From: Bradyrhizobium sp. Arg816
Lineage (GTDB): Bacteria > Pseudomonadota > Alphaproteobacteria > Rhizobiales > Xanthobacteraceae
DNA length: 64,000 nt
Assembly (NCBI RefSeq): GCF_029989365.1
Contig: NZ_JAPRAQ010000023.1
Span: 62,001-126,000 of the forward strand
Direction: 5' to 3'
Shown: in pieces, positions 8,376 through 16,341 of the stretch
Numbering within the stretch: the stretch's first letter is position 1
How the letters are laid out: each line of letters opens with the position of its first letter
Position numbers and translations under genes: made by a program
The notes under the pieces: generated by a model
Told to the model about the DNA's origin: nothing
Seen by the model: the letters and a program-made list of their open reading frames with translations, nothing else
Database searches by the model: none

Positions 8376-9352
8376 GGACGCGAATGTTGCGCATGTGGCG
8401 TGTGGGGTTGCTGTCCGGACTGGCGCTTGCGGCCGCGCCCGCGCATGCGTTCATTGCCTATGTCTCGAACGAGAAGAGCAACACGGTCTCGGTGATCGAC
8501 ACCGACAGCTGGACCGTGACCAAGACCATCAAGGTCGGCCAGCGCCCGCGCGGCATCGACTTCACGCGCGACGGCAAGTTCGTGATGGTCGCGGTCGGCG
8601 ACGACGACACCATCCAGGTGATCGACGCCAAGACGCAAGCGATCGTGGACAGCCTGCCCTCCGGGCCCGACCCGGAATTGTTCGCGCAGGATGCGGCCGG
8701 AAAAATCCTCTATGTCGCCAACGAGAACGACAACACGGTGACCGTGATCGATCTGGAGAAGCGCGCGCGGCTCGGCGACATCCAGGTCGGCGTCGAGCCC
8801 GAGGGCATGACCATCAGCCCGGACGGCAAGACGCTGATCAACACGTCCGAGACGACCAACATGGCGCATTTCATCGACACCTCGTCGCGCCAGATCGTCG
8901 CCAACGTGCTGGTCGACGCGCGGCCGCGCTTTGCCGAATTCAAGCACGACAGTTCGGAGCTGTGGGTATCCTCGGAGATCGGCGGCACGGTCTCGATCAT
9001 CGATCCCAAAAAGCACGAGGTGACCGGCAAGGTCACGTTCGAGATTCCGGGGTTGCGGAAAGAGGCGATCCAGCCGGTCGGCATCGGCATGACCAGGGAC
9101 GACAAGACCGCCTTCGTTGCGCTCGGCCCCGCCAATCGCGTCGCCGTGGTCGACGTCGCCTCGCGCAAGGTGACGAAATACCTGCTGGTGGGACAGCGCG
9201 TCTGGCACATGGCGTTCACGCCGGACGAGAAATATCTGCTCACGACCAACGGCGTCTCGAACGACGTCTCCGTCATCGACGTCGCCGCGCAAAAGGTGAT
9301 CAAGACCATTCAGGTGGGCGAACTGCCCTGGGGCATTACGATCGCGCCATGA
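8372..9352 (+). CDS. YVTN-type seven-bladed beta-propeller protein of the lut operon
   Basis: A 326-residue exported beta-propeller. The signal peptide runs through LLSGLALAAAPAHA. It is built of repeated blades of about 42 residues carrying NTVSVIDTDSW, DTIQVIDAKT, NTVTVIDLEKR, GTVSIIDPKK and NDVSVIDVAAQ, each followed by a glycine-rich RPRGI/EPEGM/LPWGI turn. This is the PQQ-dependent catabolism-associated propeller family; the equivalent in the Methylorubrum cluster is LutD, reported to bind lanthanides. ATG 8372 overlaps the previous stop; ATG 8384 with GAGG six bases upstream is equally possible. The next gene again overlaps by ATGA, so translation is probably coupled. Confidence 0.85.
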   Translation: MRTRMLRMWRVGLLSGLALAAAPAHAFIAYVSNEKSNTVSVIDTDSWTVTKTIKVGQRPRGIDFTRDGKFVMVAVGDDDTIQVIDAKTQAIVDSLPSGPDPELFAQDAAGKILYVANENDNTVTVIDLEKRARLGDIQVGVEPEGMTISPDGKTLINTSETTNMAHFIDTSSRQIVANVLVDARPRFAEFKHDSSELWVSSEIGGTVSIIDPKKHEVTGKVTFEIPGLRKEAIQPVGIGMTRDDKTAFVALGPANRVAVVDVASRKVTKYLLVGQRVWHMAFTPDEKYLLTTNGVSNDVSVIDVAAQKVIKTIQVGELPWGITIAP

Positions 9353-10155
9353 CCAGCCCTGCTCCCATCGCCGAGCCACAGGGGATGCCGAGGCTGGAAG
9401 CGGCCGCGGTGCCGGCGATGTCGATCGACGGCGTCAGCCATTCCTATGGGCCGCGCCGGGCGTTGATGGACGTCTCCTTCAATGTACAGCCTGCGAGCTT
9501 CACTGCGCTGCTCGGGCTCAACGGCGCCGGCAAGAGCACATTGTTCTCGCTGATCACGCGCCTGTTCGGCATCCAGTCCGGCCGCGTCGGCATTTTCGGC
9601 CACGACATCAGCAAGAGCCCCGGCGAGGCGCTGCGGCTGCTCGGCGTCGTATTCCAGCCGCGCACGCTCGATCTCGATCTGTCGCTGACGCAGAACCTGC
9701 TCTATCACGCCGCACTCCACGGCATCAGCCGGCGCGAGGCGGCCGCGCGCAGCGGCGAGCTGCTCGGCCGCATCGGCCTCTCGGAGCGCGCCGGCAGCAA
9801 GGTGCGCGATCTCTCGGGCGGCCAGATGCGGCGGCTGGAGATCGCCCGCGCCCTGCTGCACCGGCCGCGCCTGCTGCTGCTGGACGAGCCGACCGTCGGC
9901 CTCGACGTCAAGGCGCGCGCCGACATCATCAGCCATGTCCGCCAGCTCGTGACCGAGCAAGGCATCGGCGTGCTCTGGGCCACACATCTGTTCGACGAGA
10001 TCACGGCCGGTGACGACCTCGTGGTGCTGCACCAGGGCAAGGTGCTGGCGCAGGGGCCGATGAGCCGCGTCATCACGGATGCCGGCGCGCAGGACGTCAA
10101 CACCGCCTTCATGCGCCTGACCGGTGCGCAGACGATGCCGGGAGGCGGCGCATGA
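9349..10155 (+). CDS. lutE: PQQ-associated ABC transporter ATP-binding protein, LutE-like
   Basis: A 268-residue ABC ATPase. Walker A is GLNGAGKST near residue 62, the Q-loop is VVFQPRTLD, the signature is LSGGQMRRLEIAR near 157, Walker B is LLLLDEPTVGLD, and the switch histidine lies in WATHLFDE. It has an unusual 25-residue N-terminal extension before the first beta strand (MSIDGVSHSYG). The subfamily is the drug-exporter/NodI-like CcmA group, yet in methylotrophs this clade belongs to the quinoprotein-associated transporter (LutE) needed for cytoplasmic lanthanide entry. ATG 9349 overlaps the propeller stop codon and its own stop overlaps the permease start, so the stoichiometric unit lutA-D-E-F is compact. 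It powers the permease that follows. Confidence 0.9.
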   Translation: MTSPAPIAEPQGMPRLEAAAVPAMSIDGVSHSYGPRRALMDVSFNVQPASFTALLGLNGAGKSTLFSLITRLFGIQSGRVGIFGHDISKSPGEALRLLGVVFQPRTLDLDLSLTQNLLYHAALHGISRREAAARSGELLGRIGLSERAGSKVRDLSGGQMRRLEIARALLHRPRLLLLDEPTVGLDVKARADIISHVRQLVTEQGIGVLWATHLFDEITAGDDLVVLHQGKVLAQGPMSRVITDAGAQDVNTAFMRLTGAQTMPGGGA

Positions 10156-10997
10156 GCAGCATCACGACGCGGGATTCACCGCGCGGTTTCTCGGCCGCGG
10201 AATACATGACCTGCCTCACCGGCATCGTCTGGCGCGAGGGGCTGCGCTTCCTGCATCAGCGTGAGCGCTTCATCTCGGCGCTGGTGCGGCCGCTGGTATG
10301 GCTGTTCATCTTCGCCGCCGGCTTCCGCCAGGTGCTCGGCATCTCGATCATCCCGCCTTACGAGACCTACATCCTCTACGAGGTCTATATCGCGCCCGGG
10401 CTGATGGCGATGATCCAGCTCTTCAACGGCATGCAGTCCTCGCTCTCGATGGTCTATGACCGCGAGATGGGCAATATGCGGACGCTGCTGGTGAGCCCGC
10501 TGCCGCGCGGATTCCTCTTGTTCTGCAAGCTGCTGGCGGGCACCGCGGTGTCGCTGCTCCAGGTCTATGCGTTCCTGCTGATCGCCTGGTTCTGGGACAT
10601 CACCCCTCCCGCGATCGGCTATCTCACCGTGCTGCCGGCGCTGATCCTGTCCGGGCTGATGCTGGGCTCGCTCGGCATGCTGATCTCCTCGGGCATCAAG
10701 CAGCTCGAAAGCTTCGCCGGCGTGATGAACTTCGTGATCTTTCCGATGTTCTTCGCCTCCTCCGCGCTCTACCCGCTCTGGCGGGTGCAGGAGGGCAGCC
10801 CCTATCTCTACTATCTCTGCCAGGCCAACCCATTCACCCATGCGGTCGAGCTGATACGTTTTGCATTCTACGGGCAAATCAACTGGATCTCGCTGGCGGT
10901 CGTGGCGGCCTGCACAATCGTCTTCATGATCGGCGCGATTCTGGCCTATGATCCCTCGCGCGGGCTGGCGCGACGGGGCCCTGCGGGAGGCGAATGA
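10152..10997 (+). CDS. lutF: PQQ-associated ABC transporter permease, LutF-like
   Basis: A 281-residue inner-membrane protein of the ABC-2 permease type. After an N-terminal cytoplasmic segment (LTGIVWREGLRFLHQRERF) six hydrophobic stretches are visible, starting with LVRPLVWLFIFAAGF, then GLMAMIQLFNGMQSS, VSLLQVYAFLLIAWFWD, ILSGLMLGSLGML, FVIFPMFFASSALYPLW and LAVVAACTIVFMIGAILAY. The short amphipathic REMGNMRTLLVSPLPRGF loop is the usual coupling region. It works with the ATPase just upstream (ATGA overlap). ABC-2 permeases are commonly exporters, so an import role for lanthanides, shown for the Methylorubrum counterpart by genetics, is notable. The stop codon overlaps the start of the following gene. 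Confidence 0.9.
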   Translation: MSSITTRDSPRGFSAAEYMTCLTGIVWREGLRFLHQRERFISALVRPLVWLFIFAAGFRQVLGISIIPPYETYILYEVYIAPGLMAMIQLFNGMQSSLSMVYDREMGNMRTLLVSPLPRGFLLFCKLLAGTAVSLLQVYAFLLIAWFWDITPPAIGYLTVLPALILSGLMLGSLGMLISSGIKQLESFAGVMNFVIFPMFFASSALYPLWRVQEGSPYLYYLCQANPFTHAVELIRFAFYGQINWISLAVVAACTIVFMIGAILAYDPSRGLARRGPAGGE

Positions 10998-11611
10998 TGA
11001 GATCAGGGATCGTGATCGTAGGCGCTGTGGCGCTCGCTGTTGCGGGCACGGCCGCACGCGCGGCCGATCCGCGCTATCCCGACTGGCCCTGCACGCAGGC
11101 AAAAGTGCCGGTGATTTCTCTCGCCGCGGTGTGGGCCGGCCCGGCGCTCGACGACGCCGAGACCAAGTGGAAGGACGACGCCAAGATCAGCGCGCTGGTC
11201 TCAAAGCTGTCGGCGCGCAAGACGCCGCTCGACGAGGCGGAGAAGTCGGTCAAGGAATTTCTGGCGGGCTCCGCCACTGACAAGACCGCGAACGCAAAAC
11301 TCCTGTTCGCCGGCCTGTTCGACACACTCAACGCGCAGCGCTCCCAGGTCATGAGCGGGCTCGAACGCGTCAGCCGCAAGCAGCGCGAGGCCGCCGACAA
11401 GATTCGCGAGGAGACCCTGGCGCTGCAGACGCTCCAGAGCGCAACGCCGCGCGACGAGGCCAAGGTCGAGGCGCTCAGCAACGAGCTGATCTGGAAGACC
11501 CGCATCTTCGAGGACCGCCACAAGGTGGTGCGGTTCGTTTGTGAAGTTCCGACCACGATCGACCAGCGCCTGTTCGCTCTCGGACGCGTGATCCAGCAGG
11601 GAATGGAATAG
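10994..11611 (+). CDS. Exported coiled-coil-like protein of unknown function, last gene of the lut-like operon
   Basis: A 205-residue protein with a signal peptide (SGIVIVGAVALAVAGTAARA) and a mature start DPRYPDWPCTQAKVPVISLAAVWAG given here in part. The rest is strongly helical and charged, with heptad-like stretches (LERVSRKQREAADKIREET and VEALSNELIWKTRIFED), so a coiled coil is likely. One cysteine is near the mature N terminus and one near residue 186. ATG 10994 overlaps the permease stop; ATG 10997 has better spacing from GGGAGG. Position at the end of the cluster corresponds to LutG of Methylorubrum, an exported protein of unknown role. I recognise no enzymatic motif. Periplasmic scaffolding or metal handling is possible but unproven. 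Confidence 0.75.
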   Translation: MMRSGIVIVGAVALAVAGTAARAADPRYPDWPCTQAKVPVISLAAVWAGPALDDAETKWKDDAKISALVSKLSARKTPLDEAEKSVKEFLAGSATDKTANAKLLFAGLFDTLNAQRSQVMSGLERVSRKQREAADKIREETLALQTLQSATPRDEAKVEALSNELIWKTRIFEDRHKVVRFVCEVPTTIDQRLFALGRVIQQGME

Positions 11612-11748
11612 CGTCAGCCTCGCTGACAGCTCACCAAAAGTTCCCGCGATCGCCTCGGGATCGTTAACCTTTTGCCGCGCTATCTGCCGGAACTAAATCC
11701 ATTCAAGATGGCTTGTCGAAGTGGACTTCAAGACGTCGGGAGGCCTCG

Positions 11749-12048
11749 ATGGGAACAACAAAATTCATCTTCGCATGCGCTGCAGCCATCAGCACGCTCG
11801 CGTCCCCCGCTTTTGCTGACGACATGACCGGGATGGTCACCAGAATCGACCGGCTCAACAGCACGATCTCGATCCAGCAGACACAGAAAGGCACGGTCGG
11901 CGGCAGCGCGGGCGGCGCCGGCGCGCTTCAGGAGTACAAGGCCAAGGACGCCGCGATGCTGGATGCCGTCCATGCCGGCGACAGGGTGACGTACTCGGCG
12001 ACCGACAACAACGGTACGGGCACGCTGACCAAGCTGCAGAAGCAGTAG
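11749..12048 (+). CDS. Small exported protein, DUF1344-like
   Basis: A 99-residue protein. ATG 11749 follows GGGAGG with good spacing and starts a signal peptide (FIFACAAAISTLASPAFA). The mature part of about 77 residues opens DDMTGMVTRIDRLNSTISI and ends VHAGDRVTYSATDNNGTGTLTKL. This short two-part beta pattern, in which a regulator-like 'modulates with time constant' strand pair is followed by a GDRVxY strand, resembles the small OB-fold DUF1344/CusF-like periplasmic proteins, some of which bind copper. No Met/His metal cluster is visible here, so metal binding is doubtful. It stands 137 bases after the lut-like operon on the same strand and may belong to it or be independent. Function unknown. 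Confidence 0.65.
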   Translation: MGTTKFIFACAAAISTLASPAFADDMTGMVTRIDRLNSTISIQQTQKGTVGGSAGGAGALQEYKAKDAAMLDAVHAGDRVTYSATDNNGTGTLTKLQKQ

Positions 12049-12075
12049 GCCGAAATCTTCAGCCTCATTGCGGCC

Positions 12076-12188
12076 ATCCTTCGAGACGCCCGCCTTGGCG
12101 GGCTCCTCAGGATGAGGTCTGGTTTCGCGGCGAGATCCTAGGACCCTCATGGTGGGAGACCGCGAAGCGGTCGTCTCGAACCACGAGG
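12076..12188. repeat. REP-like palindromic element, copy A
   Basis: Two modules are seen: ATCCTTCGAGACGC...GGCTCCTCAGGATGAGG (12076-12117), itself a hairpin, and GACCCTCATGGTG...GCGAAGCG...CGTCTC (12140-12188). Both modules recur at 20030-20163 in the opposite order. It fills the gap between convergent genes and looks like a dispersed rhizobial palindromic repeat. Confidence 0.75.
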
Positions 12189-12212
12189 CCACGCTGTTGC
12201 GACTTGCTTGAA

Positions 12213-12770
12213 CTACTGCTCCGGCCGCGGCTGCGGCTGCGTCTCCTCGGTCGGTAACTTCGCGCGCTCCCAACCGTCGGTGCCGTCGGGGTACCAGGCT
12301 ACGTTGGCATAACCGTAAGCCAAGGCGCGCTTGGCGGCGTTCCAGGACATCCAGCAGTCGGCCAGACAGTAGATCACGAGCAGCGCAGCCTTGTCGCCGC
12401 GCGCGGCGCGGGCGAGGCCGCGCTGAAAATAATCGTCCATGGCGGGCGCCAGCACGCCGTAGCCGCTGTCCGGCAGCCAGATGCTGCCCGGAATGTTTTT
12501 CCGCGGCTCATCCCGCCACACCGTGCCTTCGGGAAGGTTCTTCGGCTTCGGCGCGCGCGGCAGCACGTCGATGAATGCGCCGCTCTTCGTACGCCAGATC
12601 GCTTCGGCCTCCGCAGTCGTCAGCACGCGCGCGCCAGTGAGCGTCGCCGGCACCGGCGCGCGGTAATTGTCGGCGCGATATCCCTCGGGCTCGAACGGCT
12701 CCTGCTGCTGCGCCAACGCCGGCACCACCAGAATGGCGGCGAGCAGCGCGGCGGCAACGCGCCGCCTCAT
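12213..12770 (-). CDS. Rhodanese-like PQQ-catabolism-associated CXXCW motif protein
   Basis: A 185-residue exported protein of the family named for a CXXCW motif in PQQ-dependent catabolism loci. It has a signal peptide (MRRRVAAALLAAILVVPALA), then a rhodanese-like fold: GARVLTTAEAEAIW, the FIDVLPR strand near residue 70, IPGSIWLP, and the active-loop-like region VIYCLADCWMSWNAAKRAL near 140, where two cysteines are separated by three residues and followed by Trp. The C terminus is Pro/Gln rich. ATG 12770 overlaps the stop of the XoxJ-like gene (ATGA), so the pair is translationally coupled. In related clusters the protein accompanies lanthanide or calcium alcohol dehydrogenases; sulfur or thiol chemistry is suggested by the fold but no reaction is established. 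Confidence 0.85.
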   Translation of the reverse strand: MRRRVAAALLAAILVVPALAQQQEPFEPEGYRADNYRAPVPATLTGARVLTTAEAEAIWRTKSGAFIDVLPRAPKPKNLPEGTVWRDEPRKNIPGSIWLPDSGYGVLAPAMDDYFQRGLARAARGDKAALLVIYCLADCWMSWNAAKRALAYGYANVAWYPDGTDGWERAKLPTEETQPQPRPEQ

Positions 12771-13648
12771 GGCGTCTTCTTGGCCGTCTCCGCGCCGAGC
12801 GGCTTGTCGCTCTCGTCGAGCAGCGGCACACCAAAGTCGATCAGGATCTTGTTGATCTCGCCCTGGTTCTCCTGGATCAGCTTGTTGAGCTGCCGCTTCC
12901 AGTTCTGGTCGGCGGGGCGCACGCCCATGCCGATGCGATAGACCAGCTTCGGCCCGGTCGTTTCCTTCACCAGCGGCGTGACGTGCAGCGATCCGGCTTT
13001 CTTGGCATAGAACCCGGCCATCGGCCCCCACAGCACGCCGGCGTCGATCTTGCCGACGACGAGGTCGTCGACCATTGCCTGCGCGGAGTTGTCGAAGCGC
13101 GTGTCGATCATCAGCGGATAGGGCTTTGCATCGCCCATCAGGCCGGCGATCGCCATGTTGGTGGCCGGCGGCGTGCCGGCGACGATGCCGACATGCTTGC
13201 CCTTCAGGCGCGCGTCTTCGAGCGTATCGACGTCCTCGAGCCCGCTGCCGGTCTTGGCGACCAGCGCATAGGTCGTGCGGTAATAGGGATTGGTGCCCTG
13301 CACGAGGTCATCACCTTGCGGAAATCCCATGATGACGTCGCAGCGATGCGCGCCCAGCGTCATGCGCACGAAGCCGGTGGCTTGCGGGAAGAAGACGTAG
13401 TCGAGTTTCTTCTGGAGCTTGTCCGCGAGCAGCTCGGCGAGCTTGTTCTCGAACCCCTCGCCCTTCTCGTTCGAGAACGGCAGATTGCGCGGGTCGGCAC
13501 AGACGCGCAGCACTTTCGGGTCGACCAGCTCGAACGAGAGGTCGCCGGTCTCGCTGGTCTGCGCGATGGCGACGTCGCCGAACGCGCAGGATGCCACCAG
13601 GATCCACAGTGAAAACAACCAGCGACGATGTCGTCCGGCCTCCGTCAT
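12767..13648 (-). CDS. xoxJ: XoxJ/MoxJ-like quinoprotein-associated substrate-binding protein
   Basis: A 293-residue periplasmic protein of the extracellular solute-binding family 3 fold, MoxJ/XoxJ branch. ATG 13648 is preceded by a very strong GAGGAGGAAG site; the signal peptide is WLFSLWILVASCAFGDVAIA. The mature protein shows LRVCADPRNLPFSNEKGEGF, the HRCDVIMGFPQGDD strand, GKHVGIVAGTPPATN and the lobe-closing DAGVLWGPMAGFYAK. XoxJ proteins are thought to help mature apo-XoxF rather than import a nutrient. Here it is coupled to the CXXCW gene and lies 16 kb from xoxF, unlike the compact xoxFGJ operon of Methylorubrum. A second family 3 protein encoded at 24472 could share or hold this role, so the symbol is tentative. 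Confidence 0.75.
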   Translation of the reverse strand: MTEAGRHRRWLFSLWILVASCAFGDVAIAQTSETGDLSFELVDPKVLRVCADPRNLPFSNEKGEGFENKLAELLADKLQKKLDYVFFPQATGFVRMTLGAHRCDVIMGFPQGDDLVQGTNPYYRTTYALVAKTGSGLEDVDTLEDARLKGKHVGIVAGTPPATNMAIAGLMGDAKPYPLMIDTRFDNSAQAMVDDLVVGKIDAGVLWGPMAGFYAKKAGSLHVTPLVKETTGPKLVYRIGMGVRPADQNWKRQLNKLIQENQGEINKILIDFGVPLLDESDKPLGAETAKKTP

Positions 13649-13777
13649 CGCGCTTCCTCCTCGGTTTGTTTGAATGCTAGCCATGCAACGCATGACACGC
13701 CATGTTTTGCTAAACTTTGTGCTGGCTTTGCTTTGTTGCAGTGCAATGCGCGCAACCCTTTGAACTGAGGCGGAAAA

Positions 13778-14704
13778 GTGTCTCGCATCGCTCTCGTGAT
13801 CGCAGCCTTGTCCCTGCTGGGGATAGCAACGCTAGCACGCGCTGCGGCGGCCGAATTGCCTGTGAGCGAAGTCGCGCCGGGAATCTTCGTACACTCCGGG
13901 ACCATCGCGCTCATGACCCGCGAGAACGAAGGGGACATGGCCAATGTCGGCTTCATCGTCGGCGAGGACGCGGTGGCCGTGATCGACACCGGCGGCAGCC
14001 TGCGTGAGGGCGAGGCGCTGCTGGCGGCGGTGCGGGCTCGCACATCAAAGCCGATCCGCTACGTCATCAACACCCATGGCCATCCCGACCATGTCTTCGG
14101 CAATGCGGCCTTTGCCGCAGAGGGAACCAGCTTCGTCGGCCACAGCAAGCTGCCGCAGGCGCTGGCGACGCGCGGGCCGTATTATCTCGACAATTTTAGA
14201 CGCCTCATGGGTAGCGAATTGATCGATCCCGTGAAGATCGTGCCGCCCACCCTGCTCGTCGTTGATACCCTGACGCTCGATCTCGGGTCGCGCCGCCTCA
14301 CCTTGCGGGCCTGGCCGGCCGGGCACAGCGACAACGATCTGACCGTGTTCGACGAGACAAGCAAGACGCTGTTCGCGGGCGACCTGGTCTTCCTCCGCCA
14401 TATCCCGGTGATGGACGGTAGCATCCGCGGCTGGCTCGGCACGCTCGGGGAACTCGACAAGATTCCCGCGCAGCGCGTCGTGCCCGGTCACGGGCCTGTG
14501 AGCGACTGGCCTGCCGCGCTCGGCGACGAGCGGCGTTATCTCACGACGCTGCTGGCGGACGTCCGGGCGTCGAACAAGAAGGGTGAGCCGATCCGGACTG
14601 CCGCCGACAAGGCGGCCGCATCGGAACGGCCGCATTGGCAATTGTTCGACGACTACAATGCCCGCAACGCAACCGCAGCATTTTCGGAAATTGAATGGGA
14701 GTAG
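13778..14704 (+). CDS. Quinoprotein relay system zinc metallohydrolase (SoxH-related)
   Basis: A 308-residue exported metallo-beta-lactamase-fold protein. It begins with GTG 13778, eight bases after GAGG, and has a signal peptide (ALVIAALSLLGIATLARAA). The metal-binding motif THGHPDH is at about residues 101-107, followed by the AGHSDNDLTV histidine near 188, the FAGDLVF aspartate near 208 and the VPGHGP histidine near 242, so both zinc sites look intact. It matches the SoxH-related family named quinoprotein relay system zinc metallohydrolase, which co-occurs with fused SoxYZ-like carriers near PQQ dehydrogenases. It is divergent from xoxJ with a 129-base gap and lies 75 bases before that carrier gene. 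The natural substrate is unknown; a thioester or persulfide on the carrier is a reasonable idea. Confidence 0.88.
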   Translation: MSRIALVIAALSLLGIATLARAAAAELPVSEVAPGIFVHSGTIALMTRENEGDMANVGFIVGEDAVAVIDTGGSLREGEALLAAVRARTSKPIRYVINTHGHPDHVFGNAAFAAEGTSFVGHSKLPQALATRGPYYLDNFRRLMGSELIDPVKIVPPTLLVVDTLTLDLGSRRLTLRAWPAGHSDNDLTVFDETSKTLFAGDLVFLRHIPVMDGSIRGWLGTLGELDKIPAQRVVPGHGPVSDWPAALGDERRYLTTLLADVRASNKKGEPIRTAADKAAASERPHWQLFDDYNARNATAAFSEIEWE

Positions 14705-14779
14705 TGGACGCGCTACGCTGGACGGGGATCGGCTATGCCGCCCCAGAGAAAACTGCTTCGTCCGCACGGGACCACGACC

Positions 14780-15598
14780 ATGACGGGATGCACACGCCGC
14801 CTGCCCCTGATCGCCGCATTGCTTGGCATCGCCTTCGCTGTGCCGGCGAGTGCCGAGGAGGCTTACGATCCCTGGCCGGGCCTGGTCCAGGACATCTTCA
14901 GCAACCGTCCGATCAACGACGGCAACGACGTCATCGGCATCGAGATGCCCTATCGCGCCGAGGACGCGGCGATCGTGCCGGTGACCCTGCGCAGCAAACT
15001 GTCGCCGGCGGATAGCCGCCGCATCCGTTCGATCACGCTGGTGATCGACCGCAACCCCGCGCCGATGGCGGCAAAGTTCGAGCTCGGCGCAGATGCCAAC
15101 GTCACCGAGATCTCCACGCGCGTGCGCGTCAACAACTACACCGACGTCCACGCGGTCGCCGAGCTCAGCGACGGCCAGCTCTACGTCGCCAAGACCTATG
15201 TGAAGGCCTCGGGCGGCTGCTCGGCGCCGGCAGGAAAGAACATCGAGGAAGCCAGGAACCGGCTCGGCCAGATGCGCTACCGGCAATTCGCGCGCGAGGA
15301 GGCACCTGCGAGCCGCGTCCGCGAGGCGCAGATCATGATCGGCCATCCCAACAATTCCGGCCTGCAGATGGACCAGGTCACGCAGCTCTACATCCCCGCC
15401 TTCTTCGTCAACCAGCTGAAGCTGACGCAGGACGACAGTCCCGTGCTGTCGATGGAGGGCGGCATCTCGATCTCGGAGGATCCCAATCTGCGCTTCACCT
15501 ACGTCTCCAACGGCGCCAGGCGTTTCCGTGCGGAAGCGAAGGACACGGATGGGCACGTGTTCCGCAATGAATGGGATGTGGAGAAGCCGGGGACGTGA
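14780..15598 (+). CDS. Quinoprotein dehydrogenase-associated SoxYZ-like carrier protein
   Basis: A 272-residue exported fusion of a SoxY-like and a SoxZ-like domain. The signal peptide is LPLIAALLGIAFAVPASA. The N-terminal half (about 25-165) has immunoglobulin-like strands such as VTLRSKLSPADSRRI and LYVAKTYVKASGG; the conserved cysteine that would carry a sulfur cargo lies in SGGCSAPAG near residue 151. The C-terminal half has the SoxZ-like FFVNQLKLTQDDSPVLSME and RFTYVSNGARRFRAEA segments. It belongs to the family called quinoprotein dehydrogenase-associated SoxYZ-like carrier. In the Sox system SoxYZ carries sulfur intermediates on a cysteine arm; why methylotrophs keep one beside PQQ enzymes is unknown. 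It probably forms a unit with the metallohydrolase upstream. Confidence 0.88.
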   Translation: MTGCTRRLPLIAALLGIAFAVPASAEEAYDPWPGLVQDIFSNRPINDGNDVIGIEMPYRAEDAAIVPVTLRSKLSPADSRRIRSITLVIDRNPAPMAAKFELGADANVTEISTRVRVNNYTDVHAVAELSDGQLYVAKTYVKASGGCSAPAGKNIEEARNRLGQMRYRQFAREEAPASRVREAQIMIGHPNNSGLQMDQVTQLYIPAFFVNQLKLTQDDSPVLSMEGGISISEDPNLRFTYVSNGARRFRAEAKDTDGHVFRNEWDVEKPGT

Positions 15599-15609
15599 GG
15601 CGCTGCCTT

Positions 15610-15890
15610 CCCTCCCCCTTCAAAGTCAAACGCGGTGCGGATGACTGTGCCCTCGCCCCTTGTGGGAGAGGGCAGCACCGCTGGTAGACAAAAATTCGCT
15701 TGGGTGAGGGGTTTGTCTCCGCGAGCTACTCTCTTGCGATAGTATTCGCGGAGACATACCCTTCATCCGGCGCCATAGCCGAAGCTTTGCTTCGGCGTTC
15801 TTAAGAACGGCGGCCCTAGGCCGCCTATGCCACCTTCTCCCGCATCCGCCTTCGCCAAGGCTTCGGCGGACATGAGGGGAGAAGGAAGAA
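15610..15890. repeat. Cluster of palindromic intergenic repeats
   Basis: This gene-free 280-base stretch contains GTCTCCGCGA (15715-15724) paired with TCGCGGAGAC (15746-15755), a GCCGAAGC/GCTTCGGC hairpin near 15780-15800 and CGCCTTCGCCAAGGCTTCGGCGG near 15847-15869. It lies between convergent genes and looks like a patchwork of dispersed REP-type elements. No coding potential was seen. Confidence 0.65.
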
Positions 15891-15894
15891 AGAG

Positions 15895-16254
15895 TCAGAA
15901 ACACCTCACCTCGGCTTCCGCCTGCGCGCGCCTGAGATCGTTCACCGCTGAGTTCGCCTGCTCCGACGTACGAAACTGGACGCCGAGATTGCCGCGCACC
16001 TGGGACATGCTCAGCGCCGTCTCGGCGGTGACGTAACGGTCATAGGACACGATCGAGGCCACCACGTCGATCGAGCAGGAGCATTGCTCGATCGACTGCC
16101 GGCTCTCGCCATTGGCCTTCATGCAGCCATAGACGTATTCGGCACGCGCCGAGGTCGGATAATCATTGGCCTCCTCGGCACGCGCGGCGTAGACGGTCGC
16201 AGCCCACACCGCCAATGCGGCGACAATCGGTCGTAGCTGTCCCGCCAGATTCAT
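15895..16254 (-). CDS. Small exported cysteine-containing protein, unknown
   Basis: A 119-residue protein with a signal peptide (LRPIVAALAVWAATVYAARA). The mature domain of about 93 residues has cysteines at VYGCMKANG, EQCSCSID and the extreme C-terminal EVRCF, an arrangement that could form two disulfides in the periplasm. The helix SYDRYVTAETALSMSQVRG follows the CSC motif. I do not recognise a named family, but small proteins with this C...CxC...C pattern occur in lanthanide-methanol clusters of Bradyrhizobium-type genomes, as far as I recall. It is divergent from the ABC transporter operon at 16.3 kb with a short shared upstream region. Function unknown; its placement argues for a quinoprotein or cytochrome accessory. 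Confidence 0.65.
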   Translation of the reverse strand: MNLAGQLRPIVAALAVWAATVYAARAEEANDYPTSARAEYVYGCMKANGESRQSIEQCSCSIDVVASIVSYDRYVTAETALSMSQVRGNLGVQFRTSEQANSAVNDLRRAQAEAEVRCF

Positions 16255-16341
16255 GAGCGTCCTCCCGCTGGTTGCGACGAAAGCTATGCTATGCGTATTG
16301 TCATGAAAAGCACTCTATCTGAGGAAACGGCTCACAAGGTG

